Below are positions 37,839-46,042 of a stretch of DNA of 64,000 nt, piece by piece. The notes under the pieces are model-generated. The model saw only the letters and a program-made list of their open reading frames with translations. It ran no database searches and was not told where the DNA came from. The position numbers were made by a program, and so were the translations under genes. Numbering within the stretch: position 1 is the stretch's first letter; the number at the start of each line of letters is the position of its first letter. The stretch is from Rhizobium brockwellii (GTDB lineage: Bacteria > Pseudomonadota > Alphaproteobacteria > Rhizobiales > Rhizobiaceae): contig NZ_CP053439.1 in NCBI RefSeq assembly GCF_000769405.2, forward strand, positions 1,612,001 to 1,676,000, written 5' to 3'.

Positions 37839-38648
37839 CTACCCAATATCGAGCAGCAATGCGCGATGGTCGGAGACTTCGGGCGCCTCGACCACCTCGA
37901 ATTTGGCGACCTTCACCCCCGGCGTCACCAGCATGTAGTCGGCAAAGCGGCCCTGCTTCAGATAATAGGAGGTTCGCGTGTCTACAAGGCCGCTTCCGGT
38001 GACGAGGTCGGAAAGCCCAAGTCTGGTGAGAATCGCAAAGGTCGCGCTATCAGGCAGCACGTTGAAATCGCCGCAGACGACGAGCCCTTCGTCGCCGGGC
38101 CAGACGCCCTCGATGAGCTTGACCAGCGCTGCAGCCTGCTCGTGCCGCGCCGGCGTGTCGCCCTTGCCTGCGGGATCACGCAGGCCATGCAAGTGGGCGA
38201 TGGTCACGGTAGAAGCGTGCTCATAGCTGAAGAGGCGGATGCAATGGGCGTTTCGCGGCCGCGGATGTTCGCCCCAGCCATCGGCGGAAAAACTGCCGTG
38301 CACGAAGTCCAGCCCCTGGGCGATGACGGAATGCGACTTGCGCACGAAAGTCGCCAGCCCGAATTCGGCAACAATGGCAGTATCGCCGTCGAAAAGCTCG
38401 CCTTTCGAGGTCGGGCAGAAAAAGCCGTCGTGAGCGGGCAGGGCGGTGCCGATCTCGGTAAAGAGATTGAAGCGCTGCGGCAACTCGACATCGCCGTCCC
38501 GGTAGACCGACCAGCCCGTGCCGGTGCCGGGTGCGCGCAAAACTTCCTGCAGGCACAGCACGTCGGGATCGGCCGACGTCACATATTGAATCAGTGCCTC
38601 ATGAAGCCTGCCGCCCCATGCGTTCAGCGAGATGATGCGCACTGTCAT
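37839..38648 (-). CDS. Endonuclease/exonuclease/phosphatase-family hydrolase
   Basis: A 269-residue protein of the EEP fold. The order of motifs is RIISLNAWGGRLHEAL (metal-site Asn, residues 4-19), VLCLQEVLRAPG (Glu), IAHLHGLRDPAGKGDTP, VVCGDFNVLPDS (Asp and Asn) and the terminal VSDHRALLLDIG (Asp-His). It could act on nucleic acid, phospholipid or inositol phosphates; nothing in the sequence decides. It is distinct from the DNA-repair enzyme xthA at 5,345. It has no partner genes. Confidence 0.85.
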   Translation of the reverse strand: MTVRIISLNAWGGRLHEALIQYVTSADPDVLCLQEVLRAPGTGTGWSVYRDGDVELPQRFNLFTEIGTALPAHDGFFCPTSKGELFDGDTAIVAEFGLATFVRKSHSVIAQGLDFVHGSFSADGWGEHPRPRNAHCIRLFSYEHASTVTIAHLHGLRDPAGKGDTPARHEQAAALVKLIEGVWPGDEGLVVCGDFNVLPDSATFAILTRLGLSDLVTGSGLVDTRTSYYLKQGRFADYMLVTPGVKVAKFEVVEAPEVSDHRALLLDIG

Positions 38649-38705
38649 TCCGCTCCGTTTGGCGGCCGGACTTAGACGGCCGTTTCCTCGACGACGCGAC
38701 GGACT

Positions 38706-40115
38706 TTAGAGTTCTGACTTGATGTCGCCCATCCTGTTCCAGGCATCGAGGCCGGCGATCTTGTAGGCTTCGGCGAGTGTCGGATAGTTGAAGGTGTTTT
38801 CGACGAAATATTCGACCGTGCCTTTGAGATTGAGCACCGCCTGGCCGATATGCACCAGTTCGGTGGCGCCTTCGCCGACGATATGCACACCGAGCAGGCG
38901 GCGGGTCTTCAGTGAGAAGATCAGCTTCAGAAGCCCGGTGTCGAGGCCCATGATATGACCGCGCGACGTCTCGCGGAAGCGGGCAATGCCGCATTCATAG
39001 GGAATGCCGCGCTCCTTCATCTCTTCTTCGGTCAGGCCGCAGGTCGAGATCTCCGGCACGGCATAGATGCCGTAGGGGAAATATTTCGGCGGTTCCTTGG
39101 CGACCGCGCCGACCGCGACGCGGGCGGCGATGCGGCCCTGTTCCATAGAGGTCGAGGCAAGGCTGGGAAAGCCGACGACATCGCCGGCGGCATAGACGTT
39201 GGCAACCGATGTCTGGAAGGTTTCCGGATTGACCTTGAGACGGCCGCGGCTATCGGCTTCGAGGCCGATGGCCTGAAGGTTCAGCGCATCGGTCGCCCCC
39301 ATGCGGCCGGCGGCGAAAAGCACCATGTCGGTCGTCAGGCGCCGGCCGCTGTCGAGCGTCAGCTCGACCTTGCCGTTTTCGAGCCTCTCCACCTTGTCGG
39401 CCTTCTGGCCGAGCAGCAGCTTCATGTTGCGGTCGCGCAGCTGGTAGGTAAAATCCTCGATGATTTCCTTGTCGATGAAGTCGAGCATTGTCGCCTTCGG
39501 GTCGATGACGGTGACGGCGGTGTCGAGCGCGCTGAAGATCGTCGCATATTCGATGCCGATGACGCCGGCGCCGATGACCACCATCGATCGCGGCAGGTCC
39601 TGGATGTCGAGCAGTTCGTCGCTGTCGAGAACGGTCTTGCCGTCGAAGGGCATGTAATCGGGGCGGAACGGTTTTGTGCCGACGGCGAGCAGCACGCTGG
39701 CGGCGGTGACCTGCGTGGTCTCGCCGTCATCCTTGATCACCTGCAGCGTCGACGCATCGATGAAGCTCGCCTTGCCGCGAATATGCTGCACGCGGTTGCG
39801 GGCGAACTGGTGTTCCAGCACCTCGACCTCGTGGTTGAGCGTAATCAGCAGGCGGCGGCGCAGGTCATCTGCACTGATCTCTTCCTTGACGCGGTAAGAC
39901 CGGCCGTAGAAGCCGCGTTCGCGCCAGCCGGAAAGATTAAGCGCGGTCTCGCGCAGCGTTTTGGAAGGGATGGTGCCGGTATGCACGGACACGCCGCCGA
40001 CGCGTTTGCCCTGCTCGATGACAAGCACTTTCTTGCCGAGTTTTGCAGCCTGGATCGCGCCACGGCGCCCTGCGGGACCGCTGCCCACCACAACGAGATC
40101 GTACTGAAGCATCAT
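38706..40115 (-). CDS. sthA: Soluble pyridine nucleotide transhydrogenase
   Basis: A 469-residue flavoprotein that interconverts NADPH and NADH in the cytosol. The FAD motif is YDLVVVGSGPAGRRGAIQAA (residues 5-24) and the NAD(P) motif is MVVIGAGVIGIEYATIF near 175. The dimerisation domain contains the helix VHIVGEGATELVHIGQAVLN near 420. At the position of the redox disulfide of dihydrolipoamide dehydrogenase it has VGGVSVHTGTIPSKTLRE with no cysteines, as expected for SthA. I start at the first of two ATG codons (40115); an upstream ATG at 40169 adds a segment without homology. Confidence 0.93.
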   Translation of the reverse strand: MMLQYDLVVVGSGPAGRRGAIQAAKLGKKVLVIEQGKRVGGVSVHTGTIPSKTLRETALNLSGWRERGFYGRSYRVKEEISADDLRRRLLITLNHEVEVLEHQFARNRVQHIRGKASFIDASTLQVIKDDGETTQVTAASVLLAVGTKPFRPDYMPFDGKTVLDSDELLDIQDLPRSMVVIGAGVIGIEYATIFSALDTAVTVIDPKATMLDFIDKEIIEDFTYQLRDRNMKLLLGQKADKVERLENGKVELTLDSGRRLTTDMVLFAAGRMGATDALNLQAIGLEADSRGRLKVNPETFQTSVANVYAAGDVVGFPSLASTSMEQGRIAARVAVGAVAKEPPKYFPYGIYAVPEISTCGLTEEEMKERGIPYECGIARFRETSRGHIMGLDTGLLKLIFSLKTRRLLGVHIVGEGATELVHIGQAVLNLKGTVEYFVENTFNYPTLAEAYKIAGLDAWNRMGDIKSEL

Positions 40116-40330
40116 CAAGCCCCGGATTGGAAAGGAATCATATTGCGACGCAAAATGTCGCCCGTCCATCGTTAGCCGGTCAATGTTACAGATTGTTTTA
40201 CGGCCACCTGATTGGTCCTGACGGGTGCTTTTTCGGGCTAGTGAGCCCTGCGAGAAACAGCTTTACGCCATCGGTCGTAGCCGACGAAGACCGGCAGGGG
40301 CGCTTGCCATGCTCGGTGGCTCGACGGCAT

Positions 40331-41518
40331 TTATGCGCGGGTGATGTAGTCCGCGGAAATATCGCCCACCTCGGTAACGCCCAGCAACGCCATATTGCTA
40401 TGCAGTTCCGTCTTCAGGATATCGGCCGCCTTAAGCACGCCCGGTAGGCCCGCGACGGCTGCGGCATAAAGGAACGGCCTGCCCACGAACACGAAACAGG
40501 CCCCGAGCGCGAGGGCCTTCATGATGTCCGTTCCACGCCTGAAGCCGCCATCGACCATGACGGCAACGCTATCGCCAACACGGGACGCAATCTCCGGAAG
40601 GACCTGAAGGGGCGATGCGGTGCCGTCGAGCTGGCGGCCGCCATGGTTAGAGACGATCACGCCATCCGCCCCGGTGTCGACAGCCCGGGCCGCGTCGTCA
40701 GGATGCATGATCCCCTTCACCACGAGTTTGCCGGACCACCTGTTACGTATCCGCTCCAGATGGTTCCAGTTGAGATGGTCGCGCCTGCCGAAATCGCGCG
40801 CGACATTCGAGGAGATGATCGGCGCGCCCCTTGTGGCATAGGAATTTTCAAAATGCGGAATGCCGTGTCGGGCGATCGTGCGCAGGAATGTGCCGGTGGT
40901 CCAGCGTGGGTGCGAGATGCCCTGCCATGCCAGGCGGAGACCCGGACGCAAAGGCGTCGAAAATCCGGCCCTTACATTGTTTTCCCGATTTGGCAGCGTG
41001 GCTGTGTCCACAGTCAGCAGAAGCGTGCGCAAGCCGGCCGCGCCGACCCGATCGATCAGAGCATCGATACGGTCGGGTTCGCCGGGGAGATAGGCCTGAA
41101 ACCATGCTTGCGGCGAAACCGCAGCAATCTCCTCCAAGGGGATAAGTGATGAACCGCTGATGATCATCGGGATTCCCGATTGATCCGCTCCTTGCGCGAG
41201 CACGATGTCACCTCGATAGGCCATCAGCGCGCTGATACCCATCGGCGCGATGCCGAATGGTGCGGCATGGGTCTTGCCGAAGAGGCTCGTCTCGGTGCTG
41301 CGTTTCGAGACGTCGCGAAGGACACGAGGCCGGAAGGCATAGGCCTGGAAAGCCTCTGCATTTTGCCTTAGCGACGCATTGGTCTCGGTTGCGCCTGAGA
41401 TATAACCGAACAGGGGCTTTGGCAGATGTCGCCGCGCCTTTATTTCAAAGTCATCGAGGCAGAGCACGTCGCGGCAGAGCCGGGTCGATCGATCGGTGTT
41501 GCCGCTGCGGATCGTCAT
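40331..41518 (-). CDS. FMN-dependent alpha-hydroxy-acid oxidase/dehydrogenase (LldD family)
   Basis: A 395-residue TIM-barrel flavoenzyme. KPLFGYISGATETNASLRQN (residues 34-53) and FGIAPMGISALMAYRGD bind FMN. SNHGGRQLDG near residue 283 carries the catalytic His and the substrate Arg, and VMVDGGFRRGTDIMKAL near 317 completes the FMN site. Substrates of the family include lactate, mandelate and glycolate; the specificity is not readable here. It is the last gene before the accessory region, with a palindrome-rich promoter segment at 41,562-41,600. Confidence 0.88.
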   Translation of the reverse strand: MTIRSGNTDRSTRLCRDVLCLDDFEIKARRHLPKPLFGYISGATETNASLRQNAEAFQAYAFRPRVLRDVSKRSTETSLFGKTHAAPFGIAPMGISALMAYRGDIVLAQGADQSGIPMIISGSSLIPLEEIAAVSPQAWFQAYLPGEPDRIDALIDRVGAAGLRTLLLTVDTATLPNRENNVRAGFSTPLRPGLRLAWQGISHPRWTTGTFLRTIARHGIPHFENSYATRGAPIISSNVARDFGRRDHLNWNHLERIRNRWSGKLVVKGIMHPDDAARAVDTGADGVIVSNHGGRQLDGTASPLQVLPEIASRVGDSVAVMVDGGFRRGTDIMKALALGACFVFVGRPFLYAAAVAGLPGVLKAADILKTELHSNMALLGVTEVGDISADYITRA

Positions 41519-41561
41519 GGAGCTTCATCTTCTCGGTATTTCGGGCGGGCATTGTCCAGGC

Positions 41562-41600
41562 AGTGGTGGTGCAGGATTGCATACAATCGCGCACCACCGA
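41562..41600. promoter_or_regulatory. Palindromic site upstream of the hydroxy-acid oxidase gene
   Basis: GGTGGTGC and GCACCACC flank GATTGCATACAATC, itself nearly symmetric. The inner TTGTATGCAA (minus strand) resembles operators of FadR-type GntR regulators, which often control lactate or hydroxy-acid oxidation. It is located 45-80 bases upstream of the start at 41518. No GntR gene is in the window. Confidence 0.4.
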
Positions 41601-41702
41601 CTGCTGTCAACTCCAGCATTCCTAGTCTTCTCGCGGGATGGGCTGGGCTTGGTCGACGCGCCAGGGCTCTGCATCTCATCGGCGATCAGCCGCAGTGGTT
41701 GT

Positions 41703-41885
41703 TCATATCAGCTTCAGCCCCTTCAGGCTCACATGGCCATCCCTACCGATGATGACGTGGTCGTGGACAGTGATATCGAGCGCCTTGGCCGCATCGATGA
41801 TCACCTTCGTCATGTCGATGTCGGCGCGCGATGGCGTGGGATCGCCGGAGGGGTGGTTGTGGACCACGCCTGCCAGATCTGTAAG
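41703..41885 (-). pseudogene. radC: 3' remnant of a radC-type JAB-domain gene
   Basis: On the minus strand a 60-codon frame reads [20 protein letters not shown] then [20 protein letters not shown] and a stop at 41703. This is the metal-site HxHPSGD...D motif and C-terminus of RadC/JAB proteins. A stop codon at 41886-41888 and loss of homology show that everything before the JAB motif is missing. Tn4371-type ICEs carry a radC-like gene near one end, so the remnant may be element-borne. Alternatively it may be chromosomal radC truncated by insertion. Confidence 0.88.
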
Positions 41886-41970
41886 CTATTGATTCGGGGT
41901 CGAAAAATGGAAATTCGGTGAGGAGTGGTGGCGGAGACTGGGATCGGTTGATCGTGCTCGACCGTTACCA

Positions 41971-42201
41971 TCACGCCTGATCACCCCTGTGCTCGCCGAG
42001 ACCCCTGTATGCACGGCACTGCACCTTATTCTTTTCATCCCACGCATCAAGCTCGTCGAGGGGGTAGAGCACGGCTTTGCCAATCTTGACGAAGGACGGG
42101 CCGAGACGCATTGCGCGCCAATTCCGAAGGGTCCCAACTGAAATACCGCCGCGGTATCGTTCAGCCACCTCTTCCGGCGTAAGGAATTTGCTATCTGCCA
42201 C
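41971..42201 (-). CDS. AlpA/excisionase-like helix-turn-helix protein
   Basis: A 76-residue DNA-binding protein. FLTPEEVAERYRGGISVGTL then NWRAMRLGPSFVKIGKAVLYPLD is the compact MerR-like HTH_17 fold with a wing, as in excisionases and the small regulators encoded near ICE replication genes. I chose GTG 42201 because AAGGAGG lies six bases upstream on the minus strand. Its neighbours in other ICEs (replication initiator, ParA) are absent, which fits a collapsed element end. It may control excision or transfer; this is inferred. Confidence 0.78.
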   Translation of the reverse strand: MADSKFLTPEEVAERYRGGISVGTLRNWRAMRLGPSFVKIGKAVLYPLDELDAWDEKNKVQCRAYRGLGEHRGDQA

Positions 42202-42430
42202 TACCGCCTCCTTCGGCAGCACGACCAAGGCCGAGTCGCCGTCTTGAGTTGATCATCGCGGCAGTCTGTTGAGGTTCCTTTGGCTCGATGCTTCGAGTGC
42301 CCGAACCCGGTGCCTCACACTCCCGCACGGATATACATGCTGCGCAATTCACCGCCGCGAAAGACGTCAGAGGTAGGCGTGGGAGAAACGGATACCATAG
42401 AGGCCACATAGGCGGGGTTGACGGCGTTGC
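42202..42430. other. Non-coding stretch inside the element
   Basis: No recognisable gene. A minus-strand frame here has no family features and mixed codon use. It probably represents decayed element sequence. Confidence 0.4.
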
Positions 42431-42646
42431 TTATCGGCGAGGGTAGTGCGGGTGCTGCGCCACGGCTATGTGGATGACCTCTCGAGTGGCGGCAGATACC
42501 CGCATTGAGTTGATAATCATCAGCTTCGACCCGCTGTCGCCTCCGTAGATAAGCCGCGCCGCATCCGGCGGCGTGAGACTGTCCTGCGCGTGAACGGCTA
42601 AGAGGCGGTCTCGGTCCGGGTTGGTCTTGCGGCCATTTACAGCCAA
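42431..42646 (-). CDS. Possible small gene of unknown family
   Basis: A 71-codon frame from a TTG (LTPPDAARLIYGGDSGSKLM ... EVIHIAVAQHPHYPRR). Codon use looks plausible, but no ribosome site is evident and I know no homologue. It lies just downstream of tetR on the same strand. It could be a fragment of a larger element gene. Confidence 0.25.
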   Translation of the reverse strand: MAVNGRKTNPDRDRLLAVHAQDSLTPPDAARLIYGGDSGSKLMIINSMRVSAATREVIHIAVAQHPHYPRR

Positions 42647-42660
42647 GGTTCAAGCTGGAT

Positions 42661-43293
42661 CTAGCCGTGACGGCTGGAATCCCAGCCAAGGGCCCTTTCG
42701 ACGACGCCGCGAACGAAAGCGTCATCAAGCTCTTGCCGCGAAAACCACCGGCGATAGAACAGTGGCCCGGCGATAGCCGCCGTAAGATCGGATGCATCAA
42801 AATTCGGGCCTAATTCACCGCGCGCTTGCGCCCGCGCAGCAATCGCGCCGAACCCCGACATCATGCCAGCGTGAGTGCGCGACTGGAACTCGGCGACTTC
42901 CTTGTCGCGCTCGGCGGCGTCAATGATCGAGGGCATCGCGGACGACCACCGGCCTGTCTGCAAGCGTTCAGCGAAAGCTAGTGTCAGCGCGGTCAGATCG
43001 CCTCGAAAGCTGCCGGTGTTGGGCGTCGGGAGCCGAGGGGCGAATTGCATGACGGCATCGAAGAGAAGGCCTGTGCGCGATGGCCAGTGCCGGTAGATCG
43101 TGGTCTTAGCGACGCCCGATCGCCGTGACACCTCGTCGACGCTGACGCCGCTTAGCCCAAACTCTGTGAGCAATTCGTAGGCTGCGGCCAGGCTCGCCAG
43201 CTTCACGGCTTCCTTGGATCGCCGAAGCGGTCCCGGTTCTTTCGCTGGCTCCGCCTCGCTGCGGGACTTTGTAGACACACCTTGACTCCCCAT
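42661..43293 (-). CDS. TetR/AcrR-family repressor (cargo block 1)
   Basis: A 210-residue regulator. The DNA-binding HTH is at about residues 40-75 (GLSGVSVDEVSRRSGVAKTT then IYRHWPSRTGLLFDAV). The C-terminal ligand domain ends with LTAAIAGPLFYRRWFSRQ, typical of the TetR_C_16-like group. It is divergent from the VOC/dehalogenase operon, and a 23-bp near-perfect palindrome begins 5 bases before its start. It is therefore predicted to repress itself and the operon until an inducer, perhaps a substrate of the cargo enzymes, is bound. Confidence 0.9.
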   Translation of the reverse strand: MGSQGVSTKSRSEAEPAKEPGPLRRSKEAVKLASLAAAYELLTEFGLSGVSVDEVSRRSGVAKTTIYRHWPSRTGLLFDAVMQFAPRLPTPNTGSFRGDLTALTLAFAERLQTGRWSSAMPSIIDAAERDKEVAEFQSRTHAGMMSGFGAIAARAQARGELGPNFDASDLTAAIAGPLFYRRWFSRQELDDAFVRGVVERALGWDSSRHG

Positions 43294-43297
43294 ACTT

Positions 43298-43320
43298 AGC
43301 TACGATACTGTAGCGTAGCT
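43298..43320. promoter_or_regulatory. Operator palindrome of the block 1 TetR
   Basis: Half-sites AGCTACG and CGTAGCT (43298-43304 and 43314-43320) with inner TAC and GTA around a central T. Only one pair in 23 bases (A/G flanking the half-sites) breaks symmetry. It lies between tetR (start 43293) and the VOC gene (start 43360), as expected for an autoregulated TetR. Confidence 0.8.
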
Positions 43321-43359
43321 TCAAACATAATGCACACCGTTATCGAAGGTGATCCTACC

Positions 43360-43731
43360 ATGAGTCTCAAGCAAACCCGACTGGTTACCAATGATGTAGC
43401 GAAGCTGACGCGCTTCTACGAGAGCGTCAGCCAGGCGAGGGCCGAGATACTGAGCAGTGGCTACGCTCAGTTCCATAACGAGCCCTGCGACGGACTGGCC
43501 ATCGTGGAGCAGGCGTCGACGGAAGCATACGGCGCGGGCGTCGCGGCAGCCGGGGCCAATCGTTCGGTGATCCTCGATTTCGAAGTCACCGACATCGATG
43601 CTGAATACGAACGGTTGCAGGACATCGTGAGCGATTGGGTGATGGCGCCGAAGCTCATGCCTTGGGGCGCCCGCGCCATCGTCTTTCGCGATCCGGACGG
43701 AAACCTCGTCAATATCTACGCCCATCCGTGA
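43360..43731 (+). CDS. VOC (glyoxalase/bleomycin resistance) superfamily protein
   Basis: A 123-residue protein with two beta-alpha-beta-beta-beta modules. LVTNDVAKLTRFYESVSQAR (residues 7-26) opens the first, and the last strand is AIVFRDPDGNLVNIYAHP, where the Glu/Asn metal position holds Asn. The family includes metal-dependent dioxygenases, glyoxalases and binding proteins. I start at ATG 43360 (GAAGGTG upstream); an in-frame ATG at 43330 is possible. It is the first gene of the block 1 operon. Confidence 0.82.
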   Translation: MSLKQTRLVTNDVAKLTRFYESVSQARAEILSSGYAQFHNEPCDGLAIVEQASTEAYGAGVAAAGANRSVILDFEVTDIDAEYERLQDIVSDWVMAPKLMPWGARAIVFRDPDGNLVNIYAHP

Positions 43732-43784
43732 GGCCCTCCCGCTTCCCTTGAAGATCACCGAAACCTTTTGACAGAGGGCAAAAC

Positions 43785-44654
43785 ATGACCGCCTCCGATC
43801 CACATCCTAGAAAGCGTGTCGCCGTCCTCGACACCGAGATGAGCTATGTCGATGTAGGCGAAGGCGATCCCATCGTCTTCCTGCACGGCAATCCTACGTC
43901 CTCGTACCTCTGGCGGAACATCATTCCGCACCTCAGCGACATCGGGCGGTGTCTTGCGCCCGACCTGATCGGCATGGGGCAATCGGGCAAATCGCCCACC
44001 TATTCCTACCGCTTCGTCGATCATGCCCGCTATCTCGACGCCTGGTTCGACGCCATGAACCTGAGCAGGGCTATCTTGGTCGTTCACGACTGGGGCTCGG
44101 CGCTTGGCTTTCACCGCGCCTACCGTCATCCGGACCAGATCGCGGCGATCGCGTACATGGAAGCTGTTGTCCGACCGTTTAGCTGGGACGATTTCGGCGC
44201 ATCGGCCGGCGGGTTCCGCGCACTGCGATCAAGCGAAGGCGAGCACCTCGTTCTGGACGAGAATTTCTTCGTCGAAAAAATGCTCCCGGGGGCGATCATC
44301 CGGACCCTCAGCGAGGAGGAGATGGCCGTCTATCGCGCTCCTTACGCCCAGCGCGAAGCACGGTTGCCGACGTTGATCTGGCCGCGACAGGCCTCCGTCG
44401 ATGGCGAGCCTGCGGACGTGACTGCGATCGTCAGGGCCTACTCTGAATGGCTCAGCCAAAGCGAGATGCCGAAGCTGTTCATCACCGGCGACCCTGGGGC
44501 GGTTATCTCGGAGGGCAGCGCAAACCAGCAATTCTGCCGGACCTGGAAAAACCAGCGCGAGGTCACCGTGAAGGGCCGGCACTTCCTGCAGGAGGATTCG
44601 CCCGCCGAGATCGGTGCAGCCCTTCGGCAGTTCGTCATCGAAACACGCCGCTAG
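43785..44654 (+). CDS. Haloalkane dehalogenase (HLD-II, LinB/DhaA-like)
   Basis: A 289-residue alpha/beta hydrolase that replaces a carbon-bound halogen with hydroxyl. The full catalytic pentad is visible and has LinB spacing offset by six residues: nucleophile Asp102 in [11 protein letters not shown], halide-binding Trp103 and Asn36 ([13 protein letters not shown]), acid Glu126 (YMEAVVRP, the HLD-II position) and base His266 ([10 protein letters not shown]). It is most likely a true dehalogenase. Rhizobial members are known (for example DbjA and DmlA); natural substrates are unknown. It is in an operon with VOC, NmrA and Old Yellow Enzyme genes. Confidence 0.93.
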   Translation: MTASDPHPRKRVAVLDTEMSYVDVGEGDPIVFLHGNPTSSYLWRNIIPHLSDIGRCLAPDLIGMGQSGKSPTYSYRFVDHARYLDAWFDAMNLSRAILVVHDWGSALGFHRAYRHPDQIAAIAYMEAVVRPFSWDDFGASAGGFRALRSSEGEHLVLDENFFVEKMLPGAIIRTLSEEEMAVYRAPYAQREARLPTLIWPRQASVDGEPADVTAIVRAYSEWLSQSEMPKLFITGDPGAVISEGSANQQFCRTWKNQREVTVKGRHFLQEDSPAEIGAALRQFVIETRR

Positions 44655-44699
44655 CCGCACAGCCAAGCCGGCTAATTCATAACAACATTGGAGAAAATC

Positions 44700-45578
44700 A
44701 TGACTGTTCTAGTAACGGGCGCCACGGGCAACGTCGGTTCGGTTGTTGTCGAGCAACTTGTCGCAGCAGGATTCGACGTTCGAGCGTTCACGCGCGATCC
44801 GGAAAAGGCGACGTTTGCGCCAGGTGTCACGCCGTTCAAGGGTGAGCTGCTCGATGTGGACGCGCTGCGCGCCGCGATGGACGGCGTCGAAGCCGTTTTC
44901 CTCCTCAGTCCGGTCGTGCCGGACGAGCTGAACGTCACGATTTCCGCGCTTAATCTTATTCGCGAGGCGAAGATCAGGGCAGTCGCTTACCTGTCGGTGT
45001 TTCGGGTCGATGAAACCGAAGACGTCCCTCACTTCGCATCGAAGTTTGCCGCTGAGCGCCTGATCACCAAACACAATATGCCGGTGACCATTTTGCGCCC
45101 GAACGCATACATGCAGAGCCCTGGCGTCAAGGACGCGCTTGGTCACGGCATGTTCCCGTTCCCGATCGGACAGAAGGGTGTCTCTTTCACCGACATCCGC
45201 GACATCGCCGAGGTCGCGGTGCTCGAAATCCAGCGCCGGCTCGCCTCTAACGAACCGCTCGGCCCGGAAATCTACGAGGTCGTCGCTGAAGACGTCCTCA
45301 CCGGGGAAAGCGGCGCGAAACTCTGGAGCGAGGCGCTTGGCCGCCCGATCAAATACATCGGCGACGATATCGACCAGTGGGTCCAGAGCTTGCGGGCCTT
45401 CGCGCCCAACTGGATGGCCTATGACTTCAAATACATGATGAAGCATTTTCAGGAGGACGGGCCGGTCTCAAGCGCCGCTGGACTGGAGCGCCTGCGCGAG
45501 CGTCTTGGCCGCAACCCGCGCTCCTACCACGACTTCGCCGTGGAGAGCGCCAAGCTGTGGAGCGAGGCTTCCAACTAA
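44700..45578 (+). CDS. NmrA-type NAD(P)-binding protein 1
   Basis: A 292-residue atypical short-chain dehydrogenase. VLVTGATGNVGSVVVEQLVA (residues 3-22) is the dinucleotide fold. Its substrate region has RPNAYMQSPGVKDAL and FTDIRDIAEVAVL. Members sense or reduce quinones or act as isoflavone-reductase-like enzymes. The start ATG 44700 follows TTGGAG. Part of this gene (44,961-44,985) is duplicated in a remnant at 52,240-52,264. A hairpin follows its stop. Confidence 0.87.
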   Translation: MTVLVTGATGNVGSVVVEQLVAAGFDVRAFTRDPEKATFAPGVTPFKGELLDVDALRAAMDGVEAVFLLSPVVPDELNVTISALNLIREAKIRAVAYLSVFRVDETEDVPHFASKFAAERLITKHNMPVTILRPNAYMQSPGVKDALGHGMFPFPIGQKGVSFTDIRDIAEVAVLEIQRRLASNEPLGPEIYEVVAEDVLTGESGAKLWSEALGRPIKYIGDDIDQWVQSLRAFAPNWMAYDFKYMMKHFQEDGPVSSAAGLERLRERLGRNPRSYHDFAVESAKLWSEASN

Positions 45579-45585
45579 TCAGGAA

Positions 45586-45614
45586 GAGACGCAGGCCGTG
45601 CAGGTCTGCGTCTC
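45586..45614 (+). promoter_or_regulatory. Intercistronic hairpin
   Basis: GAGACGCAGGCC (45586-45597) pairs with GGTCTGCGTCTC (45603-45614) with one wobble and a 5-base loop. No T tract follows, so it more likely stabilises or partly attenuates the operon mRNA than ends it. Confidence 0.55.
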
Positions 45615-45648
45615 GCTCGCCACCCAAGCTTAAATTGAGGACAACCAA

Positions 45649-45957
45649 ATGAGAATCACACGCCATCGATACACGGTGAAGCCGGAATACGTCGCGCAGA
45701 ACAGGCAGAACCTTGATGAGTTCATTGCAGCGCTGACGGCGGCGGCGGTGCCTGGCCTTTCCTATCGCGTGTTCCTTGAAGAAGACGGTCAGACCTTTCT
45801 TCATCTGGTGACCTCTCAAGACGATCCGTCCGCAGTCATCACCGGCCTGCCATCGTTCAAGAAGTTCCAATCGGAATTGTTGGCGAGCGACCCTGTCGCA
45901 AAGCCGGACCAAGTCGGCATGTCGCTCATCGCGACAAGTGGAGAATCGTTCAGGTAG
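45649..45957 (+). CDS. Small dimeric alpha/beta-barrel-like protein
   Basis: A 102-residue protein with the pattern of antibiotic-biosynthesis-monooxygenase-like barrels (RITRHRYTVKPEYVAQNRQN, then GLSYRVFLEEDGQTFLHLVT, then SFKKFQSELL). The family assignment is by shape, not by a recognised signature. It lies between two NmrA genes in the block 1 operon. Confidence 0.65.
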   Translation: MRITRHRYTVKPEYVAQNRQNLDEFIAALTAAAVPGLSYRVFLEEDGQTFLHLVTSQDDPSAVITGLPSFKKFQSELLASDPVAKPDQVGMSLIATSGESFR

Positions 45958-46042
45958 ATCGCCGGCCGGTCACGGTCTTCAGCCTTTTAATCCGAGGTTG
46001 TCGCAGTGTCCGACGCGCTTTCCCTAGAACAAGCAAGAAAGA

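Noticed and set aside
38955..40175. 406-codon plus-strand frame opposite sthA
   Set aside because: sthA has all its motifs on the minus strand; this frame is its complement.
45586..45614. Terminator splitting cargo block 1
   Set aside because: The hairpin has no T tract and the genes on both sides share strand and theme, so it was listed as a regulatory hairpin only.
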